Shown: positions 46,301 through 57,200 of the stretch, in pieces
Layout: each line of letters opens with the position of its first letter
Numbering within the stretch: the stretch's first letter is position 1
From: Pisaster brevispinus
Taxonomy: Eukaryota; Echinodermata; Asteroidea; Forcipulatida; Asteriidae
Length of the DNA: 64,000 nt
Assembly: GCA_023634235.1 (NCBI GenBank)
Contig: JAMKCF010000002.1
Location: 12,464,591 to 12,528,590, forward strand
Direction of reading: 5' to 3'
The notes under the pieces: generated by a model
What the model saw: the letters and a program-made list of their open reading frames with translations, nothing else
Told to the model about the DNA's origin: nothing
The model's database searches: none
Translations under genes and position numbers: made by a program

Positions 46301-48853
46301 TATTATTACGCACCTATTTAACGAGTGGCACCAAACTCTTCCCTCCAGAGAAATCGCGAAAGAACGCGATGCCAAGCAAGAGCAAATGGAACAGAAGAAG
46401 AAGGAAGCGCAAGCTGAGGTCAGTAAAGGTCATCAACTGGTTCGGTTTATTCTGAAATACCAATTTTGAATTTTCACAATTTTTTTTTTTAGCTACTAGT
46501 GTTTAAACCTTATCATTAAGTAACCCTCGTACTGATAGATTAACTATGCCAGCCTGCAACATGATATCATGTGGTGATTGCATGTGCACAGTACACAATT
46601 AACCCTCCTACTGTATGACCATTCATTATCATCCACTATGTCTTTGAATGATACATAAACTATGCCAGCTTGTAATATGGTACCATGTGGTGATTGCATT
46701 TATGCAGTACACAGTCAACCCTCCCACTGTATGACCATTCATTGTCATCTACTGTGTTTTTGAATGAAAAACTATACTGGCTTGCAATATGATCTTATGT
46801 CGGGAGCTCTTCTACACAGCACACAGTCAGCCCTCCTACTGTCAAACCATTCAATATCATCCACTTTGGTTTTTAATGACAATAAACTATGCCAATCTGC
46901 AGTATCATCTTACGTGAGAACAATTCTACATTTTACATAGTTAACCCTCCTACTCTCTGACCATTTATCATCATCCCCTGTGGTTTTGAATGACAATAAA
47001 CTATGCCAGTCTGCAGTATCATCTGACATGGGAACAATTCTACATGTTACACAGTCAACCCTCCTACTGTCTGACCATTCAATATCATCCACTGTGGTTT
47101 TGAATGATAGATCAACCATGTCAGCCTGCAATAATGGTATCATCTAAATGCATAAACAGATAGTTCTGTGCATTGGCCCACCATACACGACTCTTGCAAT
47201 TGATTGGTATTAACTGGTGGGTTTTCTCACTGATGAATATTAACACTAGTATCTCTAACTTAAATCACACGCAGGTCTATCTGATGGAAGAGATGGTTGA
47301 ACGTATCATCGCCTCCGAGCAAGCACGGGAAGGTCTCGTCATCACCAAGGCATGGTACGGGAAGCTGGTTGTGAGCGAGGAGTCAGCGAGCAACGGCGGA
47401 TGCGGGAGTCTTGACGACTTGATGGAAGGAGTGATCGATGTAACGATACCCCTACAGTGTCAAGTCAAAGATTCAAAGCTTATACTAACAGACGCATCCA
47501 AGGTAATAGAGTCGAGTAATTTCTTTCCCGTTTCCTTTAGTGGTTCCTTTCCCTAATTGTTTCAGTGGTTTCTTTCCCTGCCTTTCAACTCTTTGGGGCC
47601 CGGTTTGAATCCCACCTCAGACTGGAGCCTTGTGTGTGGAGTGGGTTTTCAGTCCCTGCCTGATTGCTTGGGTATTCCACATTGGATTTTCCTTTCACAC
47701 ATGTAAAAATCGAAATCTGACATTTCAAAGTAGTGAAAATAGTGATAAGTGTTTTTCACACTATTCCTGTCACTCCGACGGCGGATTGAGCTTAAACTTT
47801 CACAGGTTTTGTTTTGTTTTATGTATATGTGGAGCAACACAAAGTGTAGATGCTGATCATTGAGAGTAGCCAATGTTGTCCACGTGCTGTTTGTTTTCCC
47901 AACAGACCGGTCTTCCAGGTTTCTACGATCCCTGTGTTGGAGAAGACAAGAATCTAAGAGTGAACTATACCTTCCGTGGTGAGCCGCATGAATGCACAAT
48001 AGCCGAAAGTGAGCCTCTTCGAATACCCAAAAAATGTAAGATTTTAAGTTGTGTGTTTGTTTGGATTTTTTTATTTTTATTTTATTTTTTTTTTCTTTGT
48101 AACCCTCAGAAATTAATCATCGGCCCAATAATCGTACTGTGTTTTTATAATGTGTTTGTATTGGTTAAAAACAAACCACCATGTAACCTTAAAATGACCT
48201 TCCTGAAAGTTCAAGTTGTGACCAAAATAAAGTTTGGGAAGTCAGGTGTGAACTTGTGTATAGCCTTGACTGCAGTCCTTTTTTTTCTAGAATTGCTAGT
48301 GTAAAAAGGTATTGTACAGGATTGGTTAGGGGGAAATTTGTTTAATTTTAGTCTGAAATCTCACTGATTATGAAGTTCATACTAGAACCATTTCTTCTGT
48401 GAAATATTTCCCTCTGAAATAAAGTCATATTCGAGAAAACTGTATCTGAAAACCTAAAGAAACGCAACAGCTGTTTTCTGTTTTTACAACCAAAATTTAA
48501 AGACCATGAATTTACATGCTGAAAATTGTCCATGGTTTTTCCCCACTACTTTCTCCCGACTCACACAATGGGGAAAAGCCAAAACTTTTACAGGTTTGTT
48601 ATTTTATGTAGCGGGGGCGTAACCACGTAATTCTAGGCTGATGATGCCTTGTAAATAAAGCACATGCTTCTACAGGACGTAGCCAGGGTGTAACCACAGG
48701 ATTCCTCGTTACGTAGTGCCTTGAAATTTTGCCATGATTGCTCGAGTCCATTGTTACTTTCTTCTCTTTGCCTTTTTTATTCAGTGTTTCATCAAAAAGT
48801 TTACTTTAAAATTATTTGTTTTGCCAACAGCCCATCATATAGATCCGAGCTGA
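34333..48853 (+). CDS. DNAJC11: DnaJ homolog subfamily C member 11
   Basis: Fifteen coding exons with GT-AG borders join into 564 aa (human is about 559): 34333-34410, 35694-35823, 36445-36617, 37189-37259, 38720-38894, 40427-40494, 40985-41052, 42003-42127, 43037-43119, 43939-44055, 45371-45526, 46349-46418, 47275-47502, 47906-48035, 48831-48853. Exons 1-3 encode the J domain, with HPD in YHPDKH and ending [20 protein letters not shown]. The central part ([44 protein letters not shown]) and the C-terminal DUF3395-type domain ([42 protein letters not shown]) follow the animal family closely, ending RIPKKSHHIDPS. The protein is a J-domain co-chaperone linked to the MICOS/mitochondrial intermembrane bridging complexes and cristae structure. 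All exon phases agree and no lesions are seen. Introns are rich in repeats. Confidence 0.96.
34411..35693. other. DNAJC11 intron 1 with antisense open segment
   Basis: 35035-35560 is more GC-rich than its surroundings. On the minus strand, 35492-35265 is open ([20 protein letters not shown]...) with a possible GTATGT donor after GEKGP. No family is recognised, and an overlapping frame is open too, so this may be chance or an unrecognised first exon. Confidence 0.25.
36170..36380. repeat. Diverged copy of the receptor 3'-flank repeat, in DNAJC11 intron 2
   Basis: ATCTGAGAAAC...GTTTCTCAGAT-like hairpin, then AAAGGGAATCCTTTCTCAGA and GCTGCAGTGCTTCTCACTAA, matching 7101-7290 and 16195-16330. This shows that part of the receptor flank is a dispersed element. 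Confidence 0.55.
36978..37098. repeat. 13-bp minisatellite (ACCCTCTAGACCC)n
   Basis: About nine nearly perfect copies in DNAJC11 intron 3, preceded by degenerate units (ACCCTTGGACCCCG). Confidence 0.85.
39456..40109. mobile_element. Two long-form GGGCC MITEs in opposite orientation
   Basis: 39456-39738 is a full 283-bp copy. 39905-40109 is a shorter inverted copy (AGCGTGCTAACCTTCCGGTG ... GCGCTATGAAATTGGCCCC). Together they form a large inverted repeat in DNAJC11 intron 5. Confidence 0.7.
41160..41230 (-). mobile_element. tRNA-like SINE head, decayed
   Basis: B box GGTTCAAATCC on the minus strand (41172-41162) with a damaged D arm (GGGTAGAGCGCC). Flank GACAAAATAGGGAGACTACC matches the copy at 57 kb. 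Within DNAJC11 intron 7. Confidence 0.5.
42560..42907 (+). repeat. 171-bp tandem duplication in DNAJC11 intron 8
   Basis: ATGGCATTACTGTTGCATTTT recurs 171 bp later (42569 and 42740). Because 171 is a multiple of three, a repeated ORF results, but it has no coding support. Confidence 0.85.
44325..45200. repeat. 104-bp satellite-like tandem array, about 8 units, in DNAJC11 intron 10
   Basis: CTCTGATTATGGTGGTATGC recurs at 44421, 44525, 44629, 44733, 44837, 44941, 45045 and 45149 (exactly 104 bp apart). Alternate units share variants (GGTACTATG vs GGTGGTATG), suggesting expansion in pairs. About two more units lie at 49380-49580. Confidence 0.9.
45637..46015. repeat. GTGCAAAAACGTT dispersed repeat and 67-bp tandem duplication
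   Basis: 45637-45840 has the motif set GTGCAAAAACGTTGTGTCTTG, GTCGTATCTCGCAC, GTTTTTGCACTAACACGA, also found near 41760-41835, 50585-50980 and 60684-60850. 45890-46015 is a 67-bp block repeated twice (GATATGGTGCAAAGAAACAC). DNAJC11 intron 11. Confidence 0.6.
46510..47150. repeat. ~112-bp degenerate tandem repeat in DNAJC11 intron 12
   Basis: AACCCTCCTACTGTNTGACC followed by ATTCATTATCATCCACT recurs about every 111-115 bp at roughly 46603, 46716, 46827, 46941 and 47056. Confidence 0.75.
48350..48610. repeat. Dispersed repeat copy in DNAJC11 intron 14
   Basis: Direct copy of the 5.1-kb block (TTTACATGCTGAAAATTGTCC, CCCGACTCACACAATGGGG). Confidence 0.5.
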
Positions 48854-51394
48854 GATGAGCGGTCAACATTGGATCCAATCAACGCCCAATCACGAAGAGT
48901 GTAACCTGCTGCTATTCGCCCAGGTTCCCATTTTATAAATGAAACTACCACCAAGAATTTGGATAATTGTATAAGTCAGGTTGCTGTTGTTTTTTTCTTT
49001 CTTTTTCTTTTTTTTCATATTCAAGGTAGGAATTTTCGGGTAGTGAAAAGTTAAAAAACCCCTTGCATGTATGACATCATGAGATCAAACAGCGCCCTCA
49101 TTGAGTTCAAATGAAAACCTTTCATTGGCCGATAGTTGTGCGTGGCACGTACACACTTGTAAGCTTCCATTGTTTGTCTTCAGGGATGGCAACCTATGTA
49201 AGCGGTCCGTGAAAATTTGTATCATTTTTAACAACATTTTTTAAGTGACGGATGACTTCATCAGGGTAAATTTCTGAACTGAAAAGTGAAAAGCAAGTTT
49301 GCTATAAAGTGAAGAATTTGCATCAACACCAACCCCCAGAATGATTTTACTAGGATCCTTCTTCGCTCTAACAAAATCCAACACCCTTCAGTATTTGGAC
49401 TCTGATTATGGTGTTATGCGTTATACCATGTTAAGCATAATCGTTTACTAGTGCAGTCCTCAGTCCAACACCATTCAGTAACTCAACACCCCAACTGTTG
49501 GACTCTGATTTTGCGAGTATGCCTGATCCCATGTATAAAGCATAACCAGTTTACCAGTGCAGTCCTCAATCCAACAGAAACAAGCAAAACATGCGCTTGG
49601 ATTTTGATGGGTTTGGGGTGGTTAGGGTTAAAGTATAAAACTATCAGGATCCTTTAGGGAGCCCCTCGAAAGTTTAAACGGTAGAAACCTTCTATAAAGT
49701 GGATCGTTCACATATTCCAGAGGGTGTTCCGTTGGACCACCAGACTGTTCCTTTGGATCATTAAAAATACCAACGGGCATATTTCTTCGTGTAGGATTGC
49801 TCCCATAGTTAGCCACAATACTGTGGTCCAGCAGTCTGATCTGGCAGTCCACTGGATTGCGGGCGTATCCTTTGAGAATGTTCCCTTGAGCCCAGAGCTC
49901 GCCCAACTTTTGTAAGGCTCCCTTATTTGGAGGGTCTGCACTACAAACAAGTCTGTGAAAATTTCAGCTCAAAAATTTGTTTATAGTTTATTGTTTTTAA
50001 TAAAAGAAGCAAAATAAGAAGGTATTTTGTTTTCTTGGTACCTACTCTTTAAGGGCATTTTTTATTGGTCACTTTTCTTGGCTTCATACAGGTCTCTAAA
50101 CATTTTACTAATAATGCCCCAATGAAATATGTGTGGTTGGATAAAGAAGATATATGAATACCAGTTTACCTCCTGTTGTTGATTGACCAAATTTGCAATG
50201 GTTTACAGGCCTGATACTTCACGGAGGCAACAGAGGTAATCACCTCCGTTGCCCCTAGTCGTTGCCTTAGTGCCCCTTGAAATGTTCTCAATAGAATTCT
50301 ATCTTTCCCCCAGAGAGGTGTACTTTCTTCCGAAAAAAAAAACTGCTTTGCCCGATGAGTGTAATTGTAAATATCTCCCTGATTGCAAGATGCAAATGCT
50401 GGCGGCTCTGTAACGGTAAAATCACCGGCCTTTGGCCTGTGGTTTGGTCCGGTGAAGATTTTGAGCCCCTTTTGACAAGATGGAAGTATCGGGCCTGTAA
50501 TTTAGAATGAAGTTACTACCTGGTGAATTGTTTCAAACAAAAAGTTTCCCAAACCAAAAATAAGTTGGTTGATGCATCTTCGAGTCAGTGCAAAAACGTT
50601 CAGTCACAATTTTGCATGCTGCATGTCGCATAGAAATGCTCCCTGCAAAAACATTGCATCTTGCATGCTCCATGCAAAAACATTGTATCTCAGCACGTGT
50701 GCTTGTTTTGTGTGCGCATCTACGTCTAGGCTATTTTAATCGAGCTGCGATGTTTTGACAATTTTTCAAACTCATGCATAATGTAAATCTGTCAGTGTGA
50801 ATCCTGGAGTTTCTGGTTCACATACATTGTAGCAAGCAAGCCTTGTTTACAGGTGTCCTCAGGCTTGTGCACTACAGTGATTAAGTTCACTTATGAGGCA
50901 TCCTTGGTTTCATGACCAGAAATATATAATATAATAAGTGCTATCTTAGGAGATTCAACGTTTTTGCAATGACATGACGAATCGATGCTGCTCTCCATGA
51001 ACCATCGGTAAAATCTCACCGCTAACCTTGTGCCACTGTGGACAATTCCAATGAATGTTTTATTATTGTTTATCATTATAATGTAAATAACATGAATCCT
51101 GATTGTTTTCAATAAAAAATGATAAATCGACGCTCGATCGTTCAACCGAGCAAATGGAAGCTTGATTGTATTCTTCTGTCATTTTCTGTTCTATGATCGC
51201 ATGATGTGGACCCTGCTAAATGGCACAACAAAACTTTCAAAAATATTTGTCCCAGTTTTAAGGCCAATAAGGTTTTTGATTTTTTTTTTTTTTTAACTGT
51301 CAAACATTTCTTCTTGTTGTGCTATTTATCCTGATATTGGCATTTATTGTGCTGTTGGACGTGTAATAAATTAAAAATAAATAAACTAACAGTT
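48854..51394. other. DNAJC11 3' flank between convergent genes
   Basis: No gene seen. It holds a diverged CRE-MITE relative (49065-49180), about two 104-bp satellite units (49380-49580) and a GTGCAAAAACGTT repeat copy (50585-50980). The DNAJC11 polyadenylation site could not be fixed. Confidence 0.45.
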
Positions 51395-51589
51395 GGCTCA
51401 ATTTCACAGAGCTGATTAACCACAAAAAGTAGCTAAGCAAAACAAAAATATGCTTACCACAATAAAGTTATCAGCCAAAATAACATGTCACATGTACAAT
51501 CTGTGACTGGTATCCTGCTTATAATTCTTGCTTAGCAGAAAGTTATTAAGCATAATTTTCTGCTTAAACAGCTCTATGAAATTGGGCCA
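51395..51589. mobile_element. Hairpin MITE, GGGCCC family, short form
   Basis: GGCTCAATTTCACAGAGCTG ... AGCTCTATGAAATTGGGCC, between the convergent DNAJC11 and MRPL51 genes. Confidence 0.75.
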
Positions 51590-51936
51590 GATTTGTATCT
51601 TTTGAATGTAATTTGATTTAAATTTGTCAGTGTCTTTAAATCCCTCCCTTGGCATAACGTTTTTCCTGTCCATTCAAACATTAGGCAGCCCACGTCACTA
51701 GTTTCAGTGGCCATATCACTCCTTTTTTGCCAATATCACTACCTCGCTGTGAAGAATTGCCAAACCGGAAATACTAATCGGCAAGTGTTCATTTTGTGAC
51801 ATTTTGAAAGTTTACCGACTCGCTCAGTTCCTCAGCCAGTGGAAACACTGGTCAGCGCATACCATTCTGATTAACAAAGTGTTTTTATTCTGTGGAGAAA
51901 CCCGAACCCAATACTGGGTTTTAGTTGGTGTTTTCA

Positions 51937-54006
51937 TCACATCCTGTCTCTGTAATTGGGTTCATATTTGTCCTTGTACTGCCAACGTCCTTTGTTCCTG
52001 TTGAATCTCTTGTGCAAGTAGTTGATTCTCTTCAGCAAGTCGTAGTACTTCGTGGGACCCATGTCGGGACCGACAACTTTCTTCTTGCGAATCAACGTCT
52101 GCAGCTCGTTGCCCCGCCAACCGTGCATCCACAGAGGGCCAGTCTTCACGTTGAACTTGAGTGAGTAGGACCCGTCTCCGAGGATGTCCTTGTAGTCATT
52201 CTCACCAAAGAGGGCTCTCTTCCCGCTCCAGCGGTCCTTCTTTGGAGTCTTGGGGTTTGGGAGCCTACTCCAGTTGATTAAAGACTCGGTCGAAGGTCTG
52301 GACTTACTAGCGAGAGCAACTGCTCCTAAAGTCAACAAAAAGGTTGAATTAATAGGATTTGAATTGATGAATATTAAATATCATATACTCAGGGCTTGAA
52401 CTATGGGGAAAATTCCACAAGACTGCAGGGTCTGTAACTGAACATTTATAGCGGACCAGAATCTATTTTACAAGACCAGAATTTAAATGACTGAGAGTGA
52501 GAAAGAACAGTGATGAGTACTGTTATTCAACTGAAAAAACACATGACCGCCGGACTTGTCCAATCATGAGTTTACTCACTGGCCCATTGCTAAAAGCACT
52601 GGCCTCAGACCTGTGGTCCAGTGTAAAATTTGAGATCAATACTATAGTATTAAATTTCAGCTTTCATTACTCTGTTATCTGTCATTCTCCCATCCCATTC
52701 CAATCGTAGAATGGTAATGTTAGTTATATAAAGTTTGTATTACCGTCCATAGTTTTCACAATTTTTAAACAATTCCTGCCAATTGTGAACTTAACCCCCA
52801 CCCCAATATTAAATATAGTTGCAATAATCGTAACCCTCCACCCTCCATCGGGAGGATGGAGGGTTACAATCGTCGCAACTAACCCCAATACTGCAGTCAG
52901 CCCGGGCCCCTCCTCCAAACAAACAAAAAGAGGTCAAGACAAGCAAGTGGTTTTATTTTTTAAGCATCTAGCTAGCTCTCTAATAAGTCAAGTGATTAGT
53001 GATTACATTCGTAAATGAAATTGGGTAGACTTTCTGAACATGGGAGCTCTACGGTCTACCTCCCTCCCTGGGGGTCCGTGACTCTGACTGAAGTGATTAA
53101 AAGTGAGCGCATAAATCCACGCACGAACAAGCAATCCTGCATGTATGATGACTGATGTTGTTGTTCCGTCCCAACTTGACTATTGTCCCAACTATAGTTG
53201 GGACTGGTCCCAACTTGAGTGTTAAAGTTGGGACGTCCCAACTATAGTTGGGATCTCAGTAAACACAAAGCACCCCCATGAATAAACTAAAAACATAATA
53301 ATACTAGTGTAGTAAGTATCATAGAATGAAGTTTTTAAGACCACTTTCCCTTGAGAATATTTCAGATTAATTATAATTTTGTTTTTCCGAGAGAATGGAA
53401 ACTAAATGCGTAGGCCTACTGAGACCATGGAGGTAGAAATACTTCTATTTCTACCTGAGAAAGCGTCCGACCCGGCGGCACTGACTCAGTGACTGAGCAT
53501 GAGTCCGCTAGTATCAGAACCCTCTAAAAACACTATTTACACTGAGTTATCGGTCCATTGTGAGCGATAAACTATCATTCTAAACCAGTTTTGACATGAG
53601 TTTGTACAGAGAGAGCCGAGACCCGGGTTTGAAATAAAGAATCTTGTTAACGCCGATCGCATCAGGGCCCATGATCGATCACTGTGTCCTGTTGAAGTCT
53701 CTCTATGGGTGATCCTAACTATAGTTGGGATGTCCCAACTTTAACACTCAAGTTGGGACCAGTCCCAACTATAGTTGGGACAATTGTCAAGTTGGGACGG
53801 AACATTGTCACTTGTCTGTTGCCAGCATGTGACGGTGACCTGAAATTAAAATTAAAATCAGAAAAAGATATTTTCAAAACCCAGTTAGATAGGAGGAGTA
53901 AAGGGCCCAAAAAATAGTTACCTTTTGAAAGATTTCGACAAAGTTCAACGGAACACAAAGTCGGTTTCATCAAGACCGTCACAGTCCTTGTAATAAGCGA
54001 CATCAT
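51937..54006 (-). CDS. MRPL51: Mitochondrial large ribosomal subunit protein mL51
   Basis: Two coding exons: 54006-53922 and 52325-51937, joined in phase 1 across GTAAC...TTTAG, giving 157 aa. Exon 1 encodes a basic, Ser/Leu-rich, acid-poor start (MMSLITRTVTVLMKPTLCSV) typical of a mitochondrial presequence. Exon 2 holds the family signature: RWSGKRALFGENDYKDILGD, then GPLWMHGWRGNELQTLIRKK and YDLLKRINYLHKRFNRNKGR. It is longer than human MRPL51 (128 aa) by a C-terminal extension (WQYKDKYEPNYRDRM). The protein is a structural component of the mitoribosome 39S subunit. The first of two adjacent ATGs was taken as the start. It is head to head with WRAP73 and convergent with DNAJC11. Confidence 0.93.
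52816..52881. repeat. Hairpin repeat TAGTTGC...GCAACTA in MRPL51 intron
   Basis: Arms around TAACCCTCCACCCTCC / GGAGGATGGAGGGTTA with a short loop. A longer relative is at 56538-56636. Confidence 0.65.
53060..53810. mobile_element. Inverted pair of CCCAACTATAGTTGGGA elements in MRPL51 intron
   Basis: An inverted copy ends near 53255 (GTTCCGTCCCAACTTGAC ... ACTATAGTTGGGATCTC). A direct copy occupies 53600-53810 (GCCGAGACCCGGGTTTGAAA ... CAAGTTGGGACGGA). Both carry two CCCAACTATAGTTGGGA-type palindromes about 45 bp apart. Confidence 0.65.
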
Positions 54007-54238
54007 AAACGTTGAATTCACCAGCTTAAAAAATTGTCATGCATGTGTCATGGGCGCCGCCATTGACCGATCGTCCCAAATATCCCAGCATTCATAGCGA
54101 AGCGCCAAGTTTAAAGATGGCGGAACATCCGGCGGTGTGCGAGACGTCTGCGGTTTTATGAGACTTTCAATATGTAATTTTTACCACTTTCGAAGAGGTG
54201 TTTTATTGTTTAGATTAAGTAGATCTCTGTAAAATATC
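54007..54238. promoter_or_regulatory. Bidirectional promoter between MRPL51 and WRAP73
   Basis: 232 bp separate the two ATGs. The stretch contains YY1-like motifs in both directions: AAGATGGCGGA at about 54114-54124 and, reversed, GCGCCGCCAT at about 54053-54062. No TATA box is evident, as usual for housekeeping gene pairs. Shared regulation is inferred from the spacing. Confidence 0.6.
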
Positions 54239-57200
54239 ATGAATTTTTCGGAACCTTTCAAACAGAGTAGTCATCTGTGCAAATTCTCCCCAAATGGACA
54301 GTATATGGTAAGCATTCACGTAACGTTGCGTTAATTTTTAATTGCAGATTGTAAACATCCATTTCGCCCCAATAGCATTGTGCACAAACTGTAACTGTGT
54401 AAGACTAGTAATAGTATTATTTAGTAATTATAAGAGTAGGCAGTACCAGTGAATTATTTGTACGCCCCTTCTCGAAGTGCATTCCTCTTTTCATGTTGAT
54501 CCCATCCCGAATTCCCATGGGATGGCACATGCATGAAGAAGGAAATGGTCCTTCCTCCGTGATAATCCTTGATAATGAATAATTAATACAGTCATTTGAC
54601 CAGTTCGGGATCATTGACCAGTTCGGGATCACTTCAACTTTGCAACAACCCCATAATTAAGTTACTTCTCACATTACCAATTTCTGTTGATACATGTGAA
54701 GAATAACATGCAATAAACCAACAAACCCAAAATAAGGTTCCAAACTTCATCAACAAATAAATTATGGCCATTTTCTTGAAGTTTGTCTGCGATTTTGATC
54801 ATTATTTTAAACAAAAATGTTGGTTGAAAAACGCTGTTAAAACTTCTCACCTTTAAAATTTGAACGCCAGGGCGAATAAAATTTATGTTAAATGCTTAGA
54901 ATGTGTTAAAAATATTTCAGGTAAATACTGAGCAGTCGTTTTGTTTTTTTTAGGACACGAAATTACCGAAATCGTCTTTTTGGGGGCATCATACCCTTGA
55001 CCAGTTCGGGATCACTCACTACTCAGCATCTCTCATTGCGTCAAATGGTGCCGCACTCAGTGAGGTAAAATCTTACTGCTGCAGTCGAAAGTTTATTTGT
55101 TGCTTGTAAGATATATTGTTTCAACAAATTCTTGTAGGAATATTGTTTTTTTGTGAGAAAATGAAACTTGGAGGAGGAAATTGCGACTGTAAGAATAGAT
55201 ATTTGGGTCAATGTTGCTTTTAGGCGTGCTTCACCTTTTCATTTGCCTTTGCTGTTGTTTTGTGTTTTTGTTGCTGGATTTTTGCGCTGTTGTTAAATAC
55301 ACTTGCATGAAATTCTCTGGAGAAAGGAAGTCCATGTCCATGCCAACACACTTGTGAAGTTTGTGTCCTTGAGAGACAGTTTTATGAATGAGAGTATTGG
55401 TTTGCAATAGAGGGCAAGCTACTGATTCAGAATAGAATCAACTGATCCCGAACTGGTCAAACAGGTGACAATACTTTTCTCAAAGCCTCTTCAAAAGTAC
55501 TAATCTTTTTTTGTCAGTGGATACTTGGTGAGTTTTATAACATGTTTAGGTAAACTGATAAACTTTTTTGTTTAAAATGTCAAAGAGATTGCAACCCAAA
55601 ACAATGTGAATTCAAAAAGTGATCCCGAACTGGTCAAATGACTGTACAAATAAATTGTGAACAAAATTAAAATACACCCAAAATATGTACCCCATTTATA
55701 AAAATGAAAAAAATATTATAATGCCCATCCATATCCCATCACTTGAGTAGACACTAGACAGACACGGACGTGAAAGTGTTTGCTTAAAAAATATTTATTA
55801 ATCTTGCCTTTTTCTTGTCCTTGACAACTTGACAACTTTGTATCTAACATTATTTAACACTAACACTACAGTAAATCATATTATTATAATTTATATAATT
55901 GTAATTTGAAGACAGGCCTCGAAATAGCCCACAGCACCCACCACCTGCCCACAGCTAGCAATTGCCGTGGTGCCCTGTGCTTTTGCTGTAGTGCCCTTTG
56001 CAAAGTTCCAACACAAATTTTCCTCAAAGTTAGAAGTGCCCCTTTACCAGAGGAAAATTGCCGTGCCCCTTTCAAGAGCGAAGTTCAAGTCCTGTGAAGA
56101 TGTCTGAAATTTTTATGAAATAAACTATAACTAATGCCAGAATCAGAATGGTTAAGGAAAGATCAACAAAAAGACTTTATCATTCAGCAACGTTAGAATT
56201 GGCAGGACAGACTTTTCAAGTGTAAGACTACCCCCCCAAAAAAAAAAAAAAAATAAATAAATAAAAAAAATAATTAAAAAAATAAACAATAAAAATTAAT
56301 AAATAAAATAAATTAAAATTAACTGAAATTTTACAACTCATCATGACTCATGTTATGGACAAAGAAAACATTTGTAATTTAACAATTTATTACATTATTT
56401 ACAACATTGATTTATATGCTGAATTTGGTTTTGAATTTATGTCAATCTTAAATTATGAATCTGTTAATTTTACGGATGTTCTGACCTAACTGTAGAATCA
56501 TCTCAACTTTGTATTCTACACACTGTAGTGCTACATGTAGTTGCGATAATTATAACCCTCCATTCTCCTGACAGTCTGTGATCGACCAACAGGAGGATGG
56601 AAGGTTACGATCATCGTAATTATCGTAGCCCAACTACTAGACAAAAAAGTACTCTTGACTTGTGTGTGGCGAAAGATTTTTGACATCCGTACGGTTGGTA
56701 AAAGTGTTTTCTTTCAATAGCTGAGAAAAACATTGAAACGCTGGAATTTCTTACTTTCTTCATTTGATCATCATTTATTCATAATGTGGACCTTCTTCAT
56801 TGAGTTTCAGCTTGAATACAAATTTCATTTTTTGTCACCTTGTGGAATTGCCCATTTTTGATGATTAAGAGGGTTGTCTTTAAACATTGCCATATATAAA
56901 TCATAATTCTATTCTACTGTTAAGTTTTAATCATTTATGGTTGTACGGCAGTTTCAAGTTGTGTGGCCTCTGAGCTGACTAAGCACCCCAAACAAAGGTA
57001 GTATTATTGACAAAATAGGGAGACCACCAACATTAAGGCTAGATAGCTCAGTTGGAAATGCCGGAACGTTAATCTGGAGGTCACAGGTTCAAATCTCCTT
57101 GTAGTCAATTGACCTTTTTTGTTCACCCCAAAAATTAATTAAAAATTGCGCAGTAAGTTTCCCTTGTTGTTTAATACCTGGTACTTTTAATCACGACAGG

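Larger units (their letters stand above)
54308..57199. other. WRAP73 intron 1, AT-rich, few repeats
   Basis: 2.9-kb intron. It contains four or more scattered copies of GACCAGTTCGGGATCA or its reverse (54599, 54617, about 54998, 55445, 55620), an A-rich tract at 56236-56300 and the hairpin at 56538-56636. No other gene seen. Confidence 0.5.

Noticed and set aside
47873..48304. 143-aa ORF covering DNAJC11 exon 14
   Set aside because: Only the part up to 48035 is exon. The rest is read-through of a GT donor into intron 14; exon 15 supplies the true family C-terminus.
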